Assembly (NCBI RefSeq): GCF_016031625.1
Contig: NZ_JACCHP010000003.1
Coordinates: 372,001-436,000, forward strand
Direction: 5' to 3'
DNA: 64,000 nucleotides
Source of the DNA: Bradyrhizobium agreste
Lineage (GTDB): Bacteria > Pseudomonadota > Alphaproteobacteria > Rhizobiales > Xanthobacteraceae
Shown here piece by piece: positions 62,719-64,000 of this stretch. The first letter of the stretch is position 1; the number at the start of each line of letters is the position of its first letter. The position numbers and the translations under genes are program-made. The notes beneath the pieces were generated by a model. It was not told where the DNA came from and did no database searches. It worked only from the letters and a program-made list of their open reading frames with translations.

Positions 62719-63921
62719 ATGCGATATCTGCCGAACGACACCATCGACGTCCTGCTCGACCAGTTTGGTCAAATCGAAACCCTCTACGGCGATCCGAATT
62801 TTCCGACCACGACGGATGCCTGGGGCGGCAACGACACCGTGACGGTAACCGTCGCCCAGCCGGAAGCAGAGGTCACGATCTTCGGCGAGGACAACACGAC
62901 GTTGCATGGTCAGTCCCACGGCGGCAACGACACGCTTACGGTCAACTTCAATTACGGCTGGAACGACGGCCTCGTGGTCGGCGATGCCCAGGCGATGACC
63001 GACGATGCCAGGGGCGGCAACGACACGATCAGTGTCGAGTCAGACTCGCTGTACACCAACGTGCAGGCCTTCGGCGACGTTGCTGGCGACATGTCGGGAA
63101 ATTCGCACGGCGGCAGCGACGTCATCGTCGGCACGGTGGGTTGGCGGGGCTACACAAATGTGTACGCCGGCGATGCCGGCGGTTCCATCAGTGGTACGGC
63201 GCATGGCGGCAACGACACGCTCGACATCACTCTGGACACCCGAGAGGGCTCGGCGAAGGCCAGCGGTGATGCCATCGGCTCCATCGGCGGCGATGCGCAT
63301 GGCGGCAACGACAACATCACTTTCACCATCAGCACCGAGAATGTCTGGGCCGGCGGAGCTGTGTATGGAGATTCGACGTCACTGACCGACAATGCCCAAG
63401 GGGGAGATGACATTATCACCCTCATGGCCAAAGGCCCCGACACCACCGAGTATGCGCGCACTGTGCTCTTCGGCGATGCTCCGACCATGTCTGGCAACGC
63501 TAAAGGCGGCAACGACATCCTCAACGGCGCGGCTACCAACGACTTCCTGTATGGCGATGGGAGGATCTATGCCCCCGCAACGCCGGGCTCGATCACCGGC
63601 GGCAGGGATATCCTCAACGGCGGCGCCGGCGATGACCAGCTCTCCGGCGGCGGCAACAGCGACAGCTTCGTCTTCAACACCGGCTCCGGCAACGACCTGA
63701 TCACCGATTTCGATCAGGGCAACAAGGCGGTCGGCAGCACCGCGACCGAGCACGACCTGATCAACGTGCACGATTACGGGTTTGCGGATTGGGCGGCGCT
63801 GTCGAGCCTGATCAGCGACAATGCTGCCGGCGATGCCGTAATCCATCTGTCGGCGAGCGACACCATCACGCTGGACGGGGTCCAGGCGGCCAACCTGCGT
63901 CCAACCGACTTCATCATCTGA
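62719..63921 (+). CDS. Secreted calcium-binding-type protein with 32-residue GGND repeats
   Basis: A 400-residue acidic, Gly/Asp/Asn/Thr-rich protein without signal peptide. GGND-type motifs begin at residues 36, 68, 99, 131, 163, 195, 228, 263 and 294, a period close to 32. Each repeat is preceded by a GD(A) motif about 11-13 residues earlier (DDARGGNDTISV; SGTAHGGNDTLDI; GDAHGGNDNITF). The C-terminus has classic RTX nonapeptides (GGAGDDQLSGGGNSD), then a DLITDF and DTITLDGV-type ending like type I secretion signals. GGGAG seven bases before ATG 62719 supports the start. No type I exporter is in the window. Confidence 0.83.
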   Translation: MRYLPNDTIDVLLDQFGQIETLYGDPNFPTTTDAWGGNDTVTVTVAQPEAEVTIFGEDNTTLHGQSHGGNDTLTVNFNYGWNDGLVVGDAQAMTDDARGGNDTISVESDSLYTNVQAFGDVAGDMSGNSHGGSDVIVGTVGWRGYTNVYAGDAGGSISGTAHGGNDTLDITLDTREGSAKASGDAIGSIGGDAHGGNDNITFTISTENVWAGGAVYGDSTSLTDNAQGGDDIITLMAKGPDTTEYARTVLFGDAPTMSGNAKGGNDILNGAATNDFLYGDGRIYAPATPGSITGGRDILNGGAGDDQLSGGGNSDSFVFNTGSGNDLITDFDQGNKAVGSTATEHDLINVHDYGFADWAALSSLISDNAAGDAVIHLSASDTITLDGVQAANLRPTDFII

Positions 63922-63940
63922 GGAAACTGAATCAAAAGCG

Positions 63941-63975
63941 GCGATGTCGCTCCACGGCACATGGGGCGACATCGC
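63941..63975. other. Hairpin after the repeat protein gene
   Basis: Arms GCGATGTCGC (63941-63950) and GCGACATCGC (63966-63975) pair perfectly with a 15-base loop. There is no T-run, so it is a weak or factor-dependent terminator, or half of a repeat continuing past the window. Confidence 0.5.
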
Positions 63976-64000
63976 AGGAATGTTTCGGCGCCTGGCATCC

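Noticed and set aside
62820..63640. Direct repeats resembling a CRISPR array
   Set aside because: The repeated GGCGGCAACGACA words are codons for GGND within an intact reading frame; units are about 96 bases and vary at synonymous sites.

Overview
The window looks like a stretch of chromosome from Bradyrhizobium or a close relative (Alphaproteobacteria, Nitrobacteraceae). This is inferred from the high GC, Rhizobiales-type families (BA14K, DUF1236, DUF2155, NDUFA12-type complex I subunit, ABC_sub_bind proteins), several families of palindromic intergenic repeats, and promoters matching the EcfG general-stress consensus GGAAC-N16-CGTT. There is no prophage, conjugative module, CRISPR array, rRNA or convincing tRNA. 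Most of the window is core genome with small accessory insertions.

Region by region. 1-9 kb: end of a LytTR regulator, an alpha/beta hydrolase whose 3' end is duplicated around a palindromic repeat, a GST-SMR transporter pair behind an array of ATGCA-N2-TGCAT sites, anmK, tyrS, an MFS transporter, DoxX and a chemotaxis receptor. 9-18 kb: a giant AsmA/DUF3971 envelope protein, a Bcp peroxiredoxin with a histone-H1-like tail, an M23 peptidase, a DMT exporter, a 3-hydroxyisobutyrate-dehydrogenase-like enzyme, and prfB with an intact +1 programmed frameshift. 18-32 kb: mrcA, an amidase, rne (with a very acidic and His-rich insertion in its S1 domain), a DadA-like oxidase, dctA, bioY, an aminotransferase and a BepA-like M48 protease.

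32-48 kb: the block dsbA-like / aroQ / accB / accC / aat / DUF2155 / NDUFA12, which I believe is conserved in Rhizobiales, here split by accessory genes. These are a stress-promoter-driven DUF1236 gene, a three-gene phosphorelay between accC and aat, and a transporter, orphan binding protein, AraC regulator and isonitrile-hydratase-like gene before NDUFA12. A frameshifted BA14K gene follows. 48-55 kb: a response regulator/hybrid kinase pair, then a periplasmic binding protein gene 7 bp upstream of a membrane class III nucleotide cyclase, then a DMT exporter. 55-64 kb: nrdJ (B12-dependent ribonucleotide reductase) behind a probable NrdR box pair and a long leader, then a less GC-rich, repeat-laden tail. 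That tail holds a TIR-domain gene remnant, an orphan ParB-fold protein, a phasin, a small exported protein with an EcfG promoter, and a secreted calcium-binding-type protein built on a strict 32-residue repeat.

Best candidates for something new are the binding-protein/cyclase pair (51360-54138), the 32-residue GGND repeat protein (62719-63921), the small exported proteins under EcfG-like promoters, and the synonymous-only duplicated gene end at 1101-1309.
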